Assembly: GCA_937895775.1 (NCBI GenBank)
Contig: CALBLD010000125.1
Coordinates: 1-16,338, forward strand
Reading direction: 5' to 3'
DNA from: an uncultured Clostridia bacterium
GTDB lineage: Bacteria; Bacillota; Clostridia; Oscillospirales; CAG-272
Length of the DNA stretch: 16,338 nucleotides
Position 1 is the stretch's first letter. Every line of letters begins with the position of its first letter. The notes beneath the pieces were generated by a model, which worked only from the letters and a program-made list of their open reading frames with translations, was not told the DNA's origin and ran no database searches. Below, piece after piece: positions 7,696 to 15,192 of the stretch. The translations under genes were made by a program, and so were the position numbers.

Positions 7696-8472
7696 ATGGA
7701 AGTTTATTCTCTTTTCTCCGGCTCGTCGGCAAACTGCACCCTTGTGCGCTCGCATACGGGAGCGATACTGATCGACGCCGGAGGTTCCGCACGCAAAATA
7801 TCATCCGCACTTTCGGTTCTCGGAATGAGTTTTGCGGATATATCGGCGGTTTTTGTAACACATGAACATTCGGATCATACGGCGGCACTGCCGATGATTT
7901 CAAAAAAATACAATATACCGATACATATGGTCGGGGCATCCGCCGAACGGCTTGCCGCAGACGGCGGTTGCAGGCTTCCGGTTACGCCGCATCCGCCGAT
8001 TTTTTCCGAAGAGATCTGCGGCTTTACGGTTGCGTCTTTTCCTACCTCGCATGACAGTGCGGCGTGTGTCGGTTATACGATCTGCGAAAACGGGACGAAG
8101 ATCGGGATCGCCACCGATACCGGCGAGGTCACGCCGACGCTGTGTGCGGCACTTGCCGGCTGCCCGGCTGTGCTGATCGAGGCAAATTACGATAAAAATA
8201 TGCTGAAAAGCGGTCCGTATCCCGCCGCGCTCAAGCTCCGCATATCGGGTGCGGGCGGGCATCTCTGCAACGACGACTGCGCGTCTCTCGCCGTTTTTCT
8301 TGCGGAGCAGGGGACGAAATCTTTTCTTCTCGGACATCTTTCAGCCGAAAATAACCGTCCCGAGCTTGCCGAAAGGACGGTCAGCGAGGCACTTGCCGAA
8401 AATTCCTTTGCGGGTCTGACGGTAAAGGCAGCCGCAAGATATGATATTACCCGCATGGTCATCGAACCCTGA
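7696..8472 (+). CDS. walJ: WalJ/YycJ-type MBL-fold metallohydrolase
   Basis: A 258-residue metallo-beta-lactamase-fold hydrolase of the YycJ/WalJ group. Visible features are SLFSGSSANCTLV at the N-terminus, the strand LIDAG, the metal-binding motif HEHSDH at 56-61, the metal ligand region TDTGE, LIEANYD, and LLGHLSAENNRPELA, which is typical of YycJ. In Bacillus and Staphylococcus this gene belongs to the walRK cell-wall operon and lies close to rlmH. Here rlmH follows after 21 nt, but walR and walK are absent. YycJ has been linked to coordination of cell division and to DNA repair; the substrate is not settled. No Shine-Dalgarno is visible before the ATG at 7696, which follows the preceding stop by 12 nt, so translation may be coupled. 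Confidence 0.85.
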   Translation: MEVYSLFSGSSANCTLVRSHTGAILIDAGGSARKISSALSVLGMSFADISAVFVTHEHSDHTAALPMISKKYNIPIHMVGASAERLAADGGCRLPVTPHPPIFSEEICGFTVASFPTSHDSAACVGYTICENGTKIGIATDTGEVTPTLCAALAGCPAVLIEANYDKNMLKSGPYPAALKLRISGAGGHLCNDDCASLAVFLAEQGTKSFLLGHLSAENNRPELAERTVSEALAENSFAGLTVKAAARYDITRMVIEP

Positions 8473-8493
8473 TGTGGGATCGGAGCGTGAAAA

Positions 8494-8919
8494 ATGCTTG
8501 AAATAGACATTGTCTGCGTCGGAAACCTCAAAGAGGATTATCTGCGTGCCGCCTGTGCCGAGTACGAAAAGCGCATATCGGCATACGCCGCGCTTAAAAT
8601 AAACGAGCTTAAAGACGGCGCGCCGATCCTGCCGGCACTTCCGAAAAGAGCGTATAAGATCGCGCTCTGCATCGAGGGCAGACAGCTTTCGTCGGAGGAA
8701 CTCTCGGAACTTATATATGATCTGCCGTGTCGGGGATACTCTAAAATATGTTTTGTAATCGGACCATTCGACGGGCTTCCCGAGGAGGTCAAGAGAGCGT
8801 GCGACATGCGGCTCTCTTTTTCGAAAATGACCTTTCCGCACCAGCTCATGCGGGTTATACTTCTTGAGCAGATCTACCGCGCCGGAAATATTGCCTCCGG
8901 CGGGAAATATCATCACTGA
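8494..8919 (+). CDS. rlmH: RlmH, 23S rRNA pseudouridine-1915 N3-methyltransferase
   Basis: RlmH methylates the pseudouridine at 1915 of 23S rRNA (helix 69) in assembled ribosomes, using SAM; it is a minimal SPOUT-fold homodimer. The 141-residue sequence has the typical start (LEIDIVCVGNLKEDYL), LCIEGRQLSSEELSELI, and the C-terminal knot SFSKMTFPHQLMRVILLEQIYRA, ending YHH where most end YHK or YHR. It is shorter than B. subtilis or E. coli RlmH (about 155-159). The missing segment is the charged linker before the third strand. In the SAM loop the usual IGG-x-x-G is IGPFDG, so the second Gly is Pro while the first and third remain. GGAG at 8482-8485 is 8 nt before ATG. Confidence 0.85.
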   Translation: MLEIDIVCVGNLKEDYLRAACAEYEKRISAYAALKINELKDGAPILPALPKRAYKIALCIEGRQLSSEELSELIYDLPCRGYSKICFVIGPFDGLPEEVKRACDMRLSFSKMTFPHQLMRVILLEQIYRAGNIASGGKYHH

Positions 8920-8958
8920 CTGCAGCATTTCATATTTCAGATGAAAGGACAGTTGTCA

Positions 8959-10500
8959 ATGAAATCCTTTTCCGCAACGCTTGCGAAAATCACGGCGGTA
9001 CTGATCCTGTTCGGGGTCACACTGCCTGTCTGCGCCCTGTCCGCAGGGCTTTTCAAAAAATCGGACGATAAAAATGTGACGGTTACTACCGGGAAGACCG
9101 GGCAGACGCTTCCGTCTGTCACGACTGCGGCGTCCGAAACGACAACGAAACGGTCGGATGTTTACGATCCCGACTCAAAGACCGATGTCGGAACCGACTA
9201 TGTGACAAATCTGCGCACCGCCGTCGGTTACAGATCGATCGCGGGACTCATTACCGACCGTACAAAGGTCGCAACCTCGGTCAGGGTGGCAAATTACAAC
9301 ACTCTGCTGTCCGCTTTCGGAAAATACAGCGAAGAGGAAAGCGGAAAAATAATTGCCTCCGACAGTTACGATTCCGAAAAACATGTGATAGTCCGCGGAA
9401 ACGTCATTTCGTCCGACTATCTGTCGGGGACGGAAGTAATAACAAGATACCAAAAGCAGTACAATGATTTTGACGCGTCGTATGTCACACTTTCGCAGAA
9501 GGTGACAATCGGCAGAAAAAGCGTGCAGCCTTACATGGGCTATCTGCTTGTCGCCTCCGAAAACGGAAGCGTCATATCGCTCTGCGACAGCTTCGGAAAC
9601 ATCCTTGCGGCGGACATGGGCGGGATTTCGCCGTATTACGCACGTGACAAAAAGAACCGTCCGGTGTTTACCGACGGCGAAAAATATTTTGTGTTCGGGG
9701 ATGACGGCTTTGAAGAGATCGAAAAGGAGAGCGTGCGGGTCGGACTTTTCTATGACTTTCCCGCAAGCGAATATGCGCCGACAGGGGTCGAGGTCGGATA
9801 TGACAGCGAGACCGGCGAGGCGGGTTATTATGTCTCAAAGACCGGGGCACTGAAGCTCGGCGGCTACTATAAAGCTTTCAATTTCTCCGAACGCCTTGCG
9901 GTCGTGATGCTTCCGACCGAAAACAGCGTCCGTGTCATAAGCACGTCGGGCAGGATTCAGTTTGTACCGCGCGGATGGTATTCGTGGGATACCGGCGTCG
10001 TCGGTCAGGGACATTCAGTCGGCGATCTTTATACGCTTCCCGATACCTTCGGTATCGAATCGATCGGCTGTGACCGATACGATCACGGCTGGGTGCGTAT
10101 GAGAGTGGTAACGAAGAGCCATGTCGTGGTCGGCAAGGTGGTCAGCGACACCGATACTCTTGTAAACAAAAGCGGCAAGAAATTCGATCTGCCCGACGGC
10201 TATACACTGGAGGGCTATTCGGACGGAGTCCTGCTTCTCTCCAAAAAGGGAAAATACGGCTTTTATACGATTGACGGCGAATGGATTGCACAGCCGATGT
10301 TTACTTATGCGACTCCGTTTATACAGGGACTTGCGGTTGTCGGACTTGCCGACGGTACGGTCGGTATGATCGACACCGACGGAAATATCGTACTCCCGTT
10401 TGTCTTTACCTCGCTGTCCCAGCTTTCGTCCGGGGTAATCGTCGGATACTGCGAGGGAATCGGCTACGAGACATTTTATCTCACTGCGGCGAAAAAATAA
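8959..10500 (+). CDS. Secreted WG-repeat protein
   Basis: A 513-residue exported protein. It starts with a signal peptide or membrane anchor (residues 1-30, hydrophobic core ITAVLILFGVTLPVCALSA). A Thr/Ser-rich linker follows, then a large domain of unknown type. At the C-terminus are about three WG-type beta repeats, for example GKYGFYTIDGEWIAQP and GTVGMIDTDGNIVLP. WG repeats form beta structures thought to bind ligands or proteins at the cell surface. The ATG at 8959 is chosen because AAAGGA (8944-8949) sits 9 nt before it; an in-frame ATG at 8941 has no SD. The Cys in PVCA lacks a lipobox small residue at -1, so a lipoprotein is unlikely. It lies 39 nt behind rlmH, probably in the same transcript. 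Confidence 0.75.
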   Translation: MKSFSATLAKITAVLILFGVTLPVCALSAGLFKKSDDKNVTVTTGKTGQTLPSVTTAASETTTKRSDVYDPDSKTDVGTDYVTNLRTAVGYRSIAGLITDRTKVATSVRVANYNTLLSAFGKYSEEESGKIIASDSYDSEKHVIVRGNVISSDYLSGTEVITRYQKQYNDFDASYVTLSQKVTIGRKSVQPYMGYLLVASENGSVISLCDSFGNILAADMGGISPYYARDKKNRPVFTDGEKYFVFGDDGFEEIEKESVRVGLFYDFPASEYAPTGVEVGYDSETGEAGYYVSKTGALKLGGYYKAFNFSERLAVVMLPTENSVRVISTSGRIQFVPRGWYSWDTGVVGQGHSVGDLYTLPDTFGIESIGCDRYDHGWVRMRVVTKSHVVVGKVVSDTDTLVNKSGKKFDLPDGYTLEGYSDGVLLLSKKGKYGFYTIDGEWIAQPMFTYATPFIQGLAVVGLADGTVGMIDTDGNIVLPFVFTSLSQLSSGVIVGYCEGIGYETFYLTAAKK

Positions 10501-10507
10501 AAAAACA

Positions 10508-10531
10508 GCCCGACGGCAGAAGCCGTCGGGC
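10508..10531 (-). terminator. Strong spoVG terminator
   Basis: The 10-bp perfect stem GCCCGACGGC (10508-10517) / GCCGTCGGGC (10522-10531) has a four-base loop. In the minus direction it is followed by TGTTTTTTTATTTTTTC. In the plus direction, after the WG-repeat gene, there is no T-tract. Confidence 0.85.
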
Positions 10532-10543
10532 GGATATACGGAA

Positions 10544-10840
10544 TCAGACCTCGTCGGAGCTTTCGTCGGCAAGTGCCTGTTCTTCTTCAAGCGCGCGGTC
10601 GTATGCATCGAGAACCGCTGCCTCAAGCTTTCCCCTGAAAGCCGCATTTATCGGATGCGCAACGTCACGGTAGGTGCCGTCGGGGTTCTTCTTGGTGGGC
10701 ATAACTATAAAATAACGCTCCTTGGCGTAAATAACTTTGATGTCGTGCAGAGCAAATTCATTGTCGAAGGTTACCGAAACTATTGCTTTCATCGGACCTT
10801 CATCAAAAAGCTTTCTGACCTTGATATCTGTGATCTTCAC
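10544..10840 (-). CDS. spoVG: SpoVG, RNA-binding septation/sporulation regulator
   Basis: A 98-residue protein matching SpoVG almost throughout. It has the start MKITDIKVRKLFDEGPMKAI, VSVTFDNEFALHDIKVI, and the family signature PDGTYRDVAHPIN, followed by a C-terminal helix and an acidic tail (EEEQALADESSDEV). SpoVG is a small nucleic-acid-binding regulator that affects asymmetric septation, capsule and virulence traits in different Firmicutes. The start is GTG at 10840, 10 nt after a perfect AGGAGG (plus 10851-10856). It diverges from murC and converges on the WG-repeat gene. A minus-strand promoter near 11002-11030 would give an unusually long leader of about 150 nt with possible alternative pairings. 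Confidence 0.95.
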   Translation of the reverse strand: MKITDIKVRKLFDEGPMKAIVSVTFDNEFALHDIKVIYAKERYFIVMPTKKNPDGTYRDVAHPINAAFRGKLEAAVLDAYDRALEEEQALADESSDEV

Positions 10841-10864
10841 TGTGGATTAACCTCCTGAAACTGC

Positions 10865-10959
10865 CGGATTGCCGTTCTTTATGCAATCAGAGAACAAAAG
10901 TCGGACACAGACCGCCTGTCCGCGCTGCGTCCCGCAAAGGGAGAAGCGTACGCAATCCG
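10865..10959 (-). promoter_or_regulatory. spoVG leader with competing pairings
   Basis: In the minus-strand transcript the octamer GCAATCCG (plus 10865-10872), only 8 nt before AGGAGG, can pair in two ways. It can form a 6-bp local hairpin with GATTGC (plus 10883-10888), or an 8-bp helix with CGGATTGC (plus 10952-10959). The two exclude each other. The leader also contains the near-palindrome CGATG-TG-CATCG at 10965-10976 and a 5-bp GGACA/TGTCC stem. No known riboswitch class is recognised. Confidence 0.35.
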
Positions 10960-11001
10960 CGCGACGATGTGCATCGGGCTTCTGTCTCTGAATGCAACAT
11001 T

Positions 11002-11030
11002 ATTATAATAGACAATTTTAACGGTACTAA
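11002..11030 (-). promoter_or_regulatory. Candidate spoVG promoter
   Basis: On the minus strand TTAGTA (plus 11025-11030) lies 17 nt before a perfect TATAAT (plus 11002-11007). The same A/T block also reads TATAAT on the plus strand (11004-11009), so it could serve murC too, though no plus-strand -35 is convincing. No sigma-H-type element is seen here. Confidence 0.45.
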
Positions 11031-11122
11031 AACCAAATTGAAAATCTTTTTTGAATAAAAAATTACTTTTCTTTGCGTGGTGGCAAAGAGAGAGAGGAAG
11101 CCCTGACGGGCAGATTATTATC

Positions 11123-12527
11123 ATGGATAAAAGCGAACTGTCAAACGGCGGAATGTCCGAACACACAAAACGCATAAAAGAGGTTGCGGGTATACTTTCA
11201 ACCGCAAAAAAACTTCATTTTGCAGGCGCGGGCGGGATAAGCATGTCGAGCCTTGCACTCTGGGCAAAGGGCAGAGGATATATCGTAACGGGTTCCGACC
11301 GATCGCCGTCGGCACTTACCGAAATGCTTGAAAAAAACGGAATTGCGGTTGCAATAGGACAGAGAGCGGAGAATGTTGACGGAGCCGACGCAGTCATATA
11401 TTCGGTTGCGCTTCATCCGGATAATCCCGAGCTTGTCGCCGCCCGCGGGCAGGGAATACCCTGCCTCACCCGCGCCGAATTTCTCGGTTATATGATGTCG
11501 TTTTACCGTGTGCGGATCGGAATTTACCACCACAGCCATGATCTCGCATATCCTGCTTGAGGCGGGCGTCGATCCGACCGTTGCGTGCGGCGCGGTCATG
11601 CCCGAACTCGGCGGAGCGTCGCACATCGGTGCCGATCACAATATTTTCGTTTACGAAGCGTGCGAATACCGCGATTCGTTTCTGTCCTTCTGCCCGACCG
11701 ACGCTGTAATTACAAATGTCGAGCTTGACCACACCGATTATTTTGCCGATATCGATCAGATCATCGATTCGTTCGGAAAATCGATCGAAAATGCATCGAC
11801 CGTTTACATGAACGCCGATAACGTGGGCGCAAGACGCGCGGCAGCGCATTTCGGCGGCAAAATCATTACCGTTTCGCTTTCCGATCCCGCTGCCGACTAT
11901 TCTGCGGCTGACCTTGTGTATCGGCACGGCTGCGGATGCTATACTCTGCTTCATAAGGGCGAGCCTGTCTGCGATATATCGCTTCCGCTGATCGGCGGCT
12001 TCAATGTTTACAATTCGCTTTGCGCGGCGGCTGTCTGCCTTGAACATTCGGTGCCGCCCGCTCTGATCGCATCGGCACTTTCGTCATTCGGCGGAGTTGC
12101 CCGCCGCTTTGAACACAAGGGCGAACGTGACGGAGTTGCGGTTTACGACGACTATGCGCACCATCCCGATGAGGTGCTTGCAACTCTCCGTTCGCTCCCC
12201 GCACTCGGTTACAAACATATGTATCTGGTCTTTCAGCCCCATACCTATACGCGGACGCACGATCTCTGGGACAGATGGGTTGCGGCGTTCAATGAGGCAA
12301 AGGGGCTGTCGGTCAGAGTGATACTTGCCGATATATATGCGGCAAGAGAGACCGACGATCTCGGGGTTTCCTCCGAAAAGCTGGCAAAAGAGTGCGGCGC
12401 ACTCTGGCTTCCCGATTTTGAGTCGATAAGCAGATATCTGAAGGAGAACGCGCAGGCGGGCGACCTTATACTCACAATGGGTGCGGGTCAGGCATATATC
12501 GCGGGTGATCTCTTCCTCGGCAGATAA
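11123..12527 (+). pseudogene. murC: murC: UDP-N-acetylmuramate--L-alanine ligase, P-loop deleted and frameshifted
   Basis: MurC adds L-Ala to UDP-MurNAc with ATP, the first peptide step of peptidoglycan synthesis. The first frame (11123 to the stop near 11560) has HFAGAGGISMSSLALWAKG (residues 32-50), GSDRSPS, and TRAEFLGYMM. The second frame holds the rest: EACEYRDSFL, TNVELDHTDYF, RRFEHKG, DDYAHHPDEV, FQPHTYTRT and GAGQAY. At the join (11524/11525) the sequence goes from RIGI straight to TTTAM. The expected AGTHGK and the first base pairs of a Ser/Thr codon are absent, a loss of 20 nt that also causes the frame change. With them the protein would be about 474 residues, normal for MurC. The start is uncertain: ATG 11123 and ATG 11153 are both possible, neither with a good SD. 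MurC is normally essential, so an assembly error, a second copy, or a mixed population should be considered. Confidence 0.85.
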
Positions 12528-12539
12528 AAAGATATAATT

Positions 12540-12582
12540 ATACCGCTGTCGGATGTTTTCCGGACAGCGGTATGTTTTTTTG
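12540..12582. terminator. Terminator between convergent murC and the ABC operon
   Basis: The 11-bp stem ATACCGCTGTC (12540-12550) / GACAGCGGTAT (12563-12573) is followed in the plus direction by GTTTTTTTG. On the minus strand the tail is AATTATATC, weaker, so it mainly ends murC transcription and may also serve the permease gene. Confidence 0.8.
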
Positions 12583-12583
12583 T

Positions 12584-13489
12584 TTATTTTCTGACTTTTC
12601 TGCTCACAACTATGTTGAAGACCGTGTATATACAGATGAGAAGCAGGGTGCTTCCGATGAGTACGGCGTACATTCCGCCGAGCGGAACGTCGTGTCCGAA
12701 GAAGCTGATGCTGCAATCGACGCTGTCGCCGATCGATTTTGTCACCCCGTCCGGGAAGCCGAGCTTTTTCATCTCGTCAAGACTGCCGCGCAGAACGTGG
12801 TTGCGCAGCAGAGCCGTGCCGTAGGTTCCGGGAAGGAAGGAGAGTATCTTCTGAAGCGTGCCGCCGAAATTGGATATCGGCATGTATGCGCCGCAGATGA
12901 AGCCGTAGCCCGAGCTTACAATCGTTCCGACAGCCGACGCCTGTCCGTCGGAGGACAGAAAGAAGTTGATGCATGAGGAGAGTGCGGTGCCAAACATCGT
13001 CAGCAAAAAGATATCCAGAACCACAAGCAGAATATCGGTCACGGTAAGATACCAGCCTACGATGTGCAGATAAACAAGACAGACGGCAAGTGCCGAGAAG
13101 TTGATTATCAGAGTCGAGACAAGGGTGGACAGATAATAGCTGAGTCCGAGTATGCCGCGGCGAACCGGCGAAATGGTCAGATCGTGAATCGCGCCGCTTG
13201 TTTTGTCTTTTATCATGAGCAGGTTGGAGCAGAAAGCGACGGTTACACAGCTCACCGCAAGAAGCGAGGATATGAGCTGACCGCCGACAAAGCCGTCAAG
13301 AAGCGAATCCGGAATGTGCGCTCCTGCGGCATTAAGTGCCGAACGGAAGGAATCGTCATAGACCTTTTTCAGAAAGGTCGCATAGAGTACAAGCAGAATA
13401 ACAGGGGTTATAAGCGAAGAAAAGAACATCCCCTTGTCCTTGAAATAGAGCTTTGTGTTGCGCTTTACAAGCGAAAAAAGAGCGGTCAT
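12584..13489 (-). CDS. ABC-2 type exporter permease
   Basis: A 301-residue membrane protein with six predicted helices: one near residues 20-40, a large extracellular loop, then five helices. This is the ABC-2 permease layout used by drug, polyketide and polysaccharide exporters. Features are LVKRNTKLYFKDKGMFFSSL at the N-terminus, the coupling region IKDKTSGAIHDLTISPVRRG, and GAYMPISNFGGTLQKILSFLPGTY in the second half. It forms the membrane part of an exporter with the ATPase encoded immediately upstream; their genes overlap by 4 nt (ATGA), indicating translational coupling. The substrate cannot be told from the sequence. Confidence 0.9.
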   Translation of the reverse strand: MTALFSLVKRNTKLYFKDKGMFFSSLITPVILLVLYATFLKKVYDDSFRSALNAAGAHIPDSLLDGFVGGQLISSLLAVSCVTVAFCSNLLMIKDKTSGAIHDLTISPVRRGILGLSYYLSTLVSTLIINFSALAVCLVYLHIVGWYLTVTDILLVVLDIFLLTMFGTALSSCINFFLSSDGQASAVGTIVSSGYGFICGAYMPISNFGGTLQKILSFLPGTYGTALLRNHVLRGSLDEMKKLGFPDGVTKSIGDSVDCSISFFGHDVPLGGMYAVLIGSTLLLICIYTVFNIVVSRKVRK

Positions 13490-14409
13490 TTCGATTCACC
13501 TCCCGAAAGTTTCTTTCCGGTAACCGCAAGAAATACGTCGTCCATCTTGCCCTTTGTGATCTCGTAGTCGGTGAAAATCGCCGGGTAGGCAGTTATCAGC
13601 GCGGTCGCGGCGGCAGTGTCCGGCACCGATATTCTGTATGCGTCCCGGATCCTTTCGTAGGGAGCACCGAGCTTCTTCACGCTCTCCTCGTCGTCGGTGT
13701 AAAGGGTGATGAAGTCACCTGTGTAGTTGTTTTTGAGGGTGAGAGGACTGCCCTCTGCCGCGATCTGTCCGCGGTCGAGTATAATTACATAGTCGGCATC
13801 CGCGACTTCTTCCATGTAATGAGTGGTCAGAAAGACGGTAAGACCGTTTTCCTTGCGGAGACGCTCCACGACCTCCCAGAGCAATGCTCTTGTCTGCGGG
13901 TCGAGTCCGGTGGTCGGTTCGTCGAGAATGAGGATTTGGGGGTCATGCAAAAGGGCGCGGGCGATGTCGATGCGCCTGCGCTGTCCGCCCGACAGCTTGC
14001 CGACCGGACGACGGAGAATGTCCGAAAATTCAAGCAGAGCCGAAAGTCCGGCGAGTTTTTCCGCAAACGCCTTGCCGCTTATGCCGTAGAGCGCGGCTCT
14101 GCTTTCGAGGTTGTCTCTGACCGACAGGTCTTTGTCGAGTACCGAGTTCTGGAAAACGACTCCGAGACTGCGTTTTATTTTGTCGGGTTCGCTGTCGATG
14201 TCGGTGCCGCAGATTCTGACCGAGCCGCTGTCTTTTGTGAGCTGTCCGCACATTATGTTTATTGTGGTTGATTTGCCGGCACCGTTCACTCCGAGAAAGG
14301 CAAAAAGTTCGCCCTTCTTTACCCTGAACGACAGATCGTTCACGGCATGGAGACTGCCGAAATGCTTATTCAGATGTTCGATTTCGATAAGATTTTCGGT
14401 GTTGTTCAT
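13486..14409 (-). CDS. ABC transporter ATP-binding protein (DrrA/CcmA-like exporter class)
   Basis: A 307-residue ATPase with all nucleotide-binding motifs intact: Walker A GVNGAGKST (40-48), Q-loop Gln87, signature LSGGQ (139-143), Walker B ILILDE (159-164), D-loop GLD and H-loop His197 (LTTHYMEE). The C-terminal extension of about 80 residues, with KMDDVFLAVTGKKL near the end, is typical of ATPases paired with ABC-2 permeases. It powers the permease encoded after it. The ATG is 7 nt after AAAGGA on the minus strand. It lies 22 nt behind the single-pass membrane protein gene. Confidence 0.95.
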   Translation of the reverse strand: MNNTENLIEIEHLNKHFGSLHAVNDLSFRVKKGELFAFLGVNGAGKSTTINIMCGQLTKDSGSVRICGTDIDSEPDKIKRSLGVVFQNSVLDKDLSVRDNLESRAALYGISGKAFAEKLAGLSALLEFSDILRRPVGKLSGGQRRRIDIARALLHDPQILILDEPTTGLDPQTRALLWEVVERLRKENGLTVFLTTHYMEEVADADYVIILDRGQIAAEGSPLTLKNNYTGDFITLYTDDEESVKKLGAPYERIRDAYRISVPDTAAATALITAYPAIFTDYEITKGKMDDVFLAVTGKKLSGGESK

Positions 14410-14431
14410 ATGTATGTCCTTTTATAAAAAT

Positions 14432-14917
14432 TTATCTGACAGGTAAAACATCGGATATGCTGAAAGACTCGCCAAAGGTTGCCTCCGAAAAAAATCCGGT
14501 TTTTACACGTGCACTGACAAAAAGCGTGCCGTTGCTTTCCGAGCCCGCATCTACCCGACTCATCGGTATGTAAATGTCATTGTCGAGATTTCTTATGTCG
14601 TATGAGCCGGAGAACAGTGTCTCCCCTTTGCACATGAGTTCGACTGTTATATGCCCGTGCGGGTAAACGGGTTCATCGTTCCCGGTTTTTATAAATCTAT
14701 AATAAAGATGGATGCCGTTGCTGTCCGCATAGTATGAGGATTGAAACAAGTCGGGCGAGTTTTTCGTGATTGAATCATAATAGCTGTTGAGGTCTCTGAA
14801 GACAAACCAAAAAACCATCAGAGCGGCAATAAATAAGTATATGGAGAGCGAGCGTAAAAATGAGCGTAAAAAACCCCGCGCCATACCCGAGCCTGTGGAA
14901 TTTTTATCGTCGTTCAT
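14432..14917 (-). CDS. Single-pass membrane protein with extracytoplasmic domain, first gene of the ABC operon
   Basis: A 161-residue protein of no family I recognise. A basic N-terminus (MARGFLRSFLRSLS) is followed by one hydrophobic helix (about 24-42, IYLFIAALMVFWFVF). A domain of about 115 residues rich in beta-type segments follows, for example ITVELMCKGETLFSGSY and TLFVSARVKTGFF; it would lie outside the cell. GGAGG (plus 14924-14928) is 6 nt before the ATG. It is the first gene after the operon promoter and 22 nt before the ATPase gene. This suggests a role as an accessory or sensor protein of the exporter, which is inference from position only. Confidence 0.75.
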   Translation of the reverse strand: MNDDKNSTGSGMARGFLRSFLRSLSIYLFIAALMVFWFVFRDLNSYYDSITKNSPDLFQSSYYADSNGIHLYYRFIKTGNDEPVYPHGHITVELMCKGETLFSGSYDIRNLDNDIYIPMSRVDAGSESNGTLFVSARVKTGFFSEATFGESFSISDVLPVR

Positions 14918-14974
14918 ACTTAGCCTCCGTTGATAATGTCGTTTAACGGCAATTTAAGTCGTCTTTTCCTGTAC

Positions 14975-15003
14975 ATTATATCCCATAAACGGAGATTTTG
15001 CAA
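14975..15003 (-). promoter_or_regulatory. Sigma-A promoter of the ABC operon
   Basis: On the minus strand TTGCAA (plus 14998-15003) and a perfect TATAAT (plus 14975-14980) are exactly 17 nt apart. Transcription would start near 14968, about 50 nt before the first start codon. Confidence 0.75.
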
Positions 15004-15030
15004 TAGTTTTTGCAAAAAAACAGAAAAACG

Positions 15031-15064
15031 GCAAAAGCCGTCGGACAGATACGACGGCTTTTGC
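15031..15064 (-). terminator. 13-bp terminator of a decayed minus-strand gene
   Basis: Arms GCAAAAGCCGTCG (15031-15043) and CGACGGCTTTTGC (15052-15064) pair perfectly around an 8-nt loop. In the minus direction they are followed by CGTTTTTCTGTTTTTTTG. It starts 3 nt after the stop codon of the gene remnant at 15067, and it shields the ABC operon promoter from read-through. Confidence 0.8.
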
Positions 15065-15066
15065 GC

Positions 15067-15192
15067 TTAAGATTTTTCGTTAACGGCGATCCATATCTCA
15101 CAGCTGTAATCGGGATCGGAGGTGTCCGCCGACGAATAGACTTCAAACTCAATTGCGTTTCGCGGGCAGTTGACAAAAACAGCGGGGATGTG
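15067..15192 (-). pseudogene. 3' remnant of a minus-strand gene, possibly a GyrI-like effector-binding domain
   Basis: The minus frame has 41 codons ending in TAA at plus 15067-15069, with no start codon and a TAG at its upstream end (plus 15193-15195). The product ends EFEVYSSADTSDPDYSCEIW followed by IAVNEKS. This resembles the C-terminal end of GyrI-like/AraC effector-binding domains, where an EIW(I/V)P(I/V)-type strand closes the fold. The terminator 3 nt downstream supports a former gene end. Its upstream part is replaced by the promoter of the YczE-like gene, whose -35 (15170) lies inside it. The family guess rests on a short stretch and is weak; that it was coding is more likely. Confidence 0.4.

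Noticed and set aside
9020..9050. A lipoprotein signal in the WG-repeat protein
   Set aside because: The Cys is preceded by Val (LPVC), not by Gly, Ala or Ser as a lipobox requires.
11515..11530. Programmed ribosomal frameshifting in murC (or in asnB at 4768)
   Set aside because: Neither site has a slippery heptamer. In murC the missing residues could not be supplied by a frame change, and in asnB the change is 4 bases of tandem duplication.
11508..12527. The downstream murC frame as a separate gene starting at GTG 11508
   Set aside because: It has no ribosome binding site, its first residues have no homology, and it begins in the middle of the MurC ATP-binding domain. It is the rest of murC.
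13453..14271. A 272-codon plus-strand open frame
   Set aside because: It is antisense to the ABC ATPase, whose motifs are all intact.
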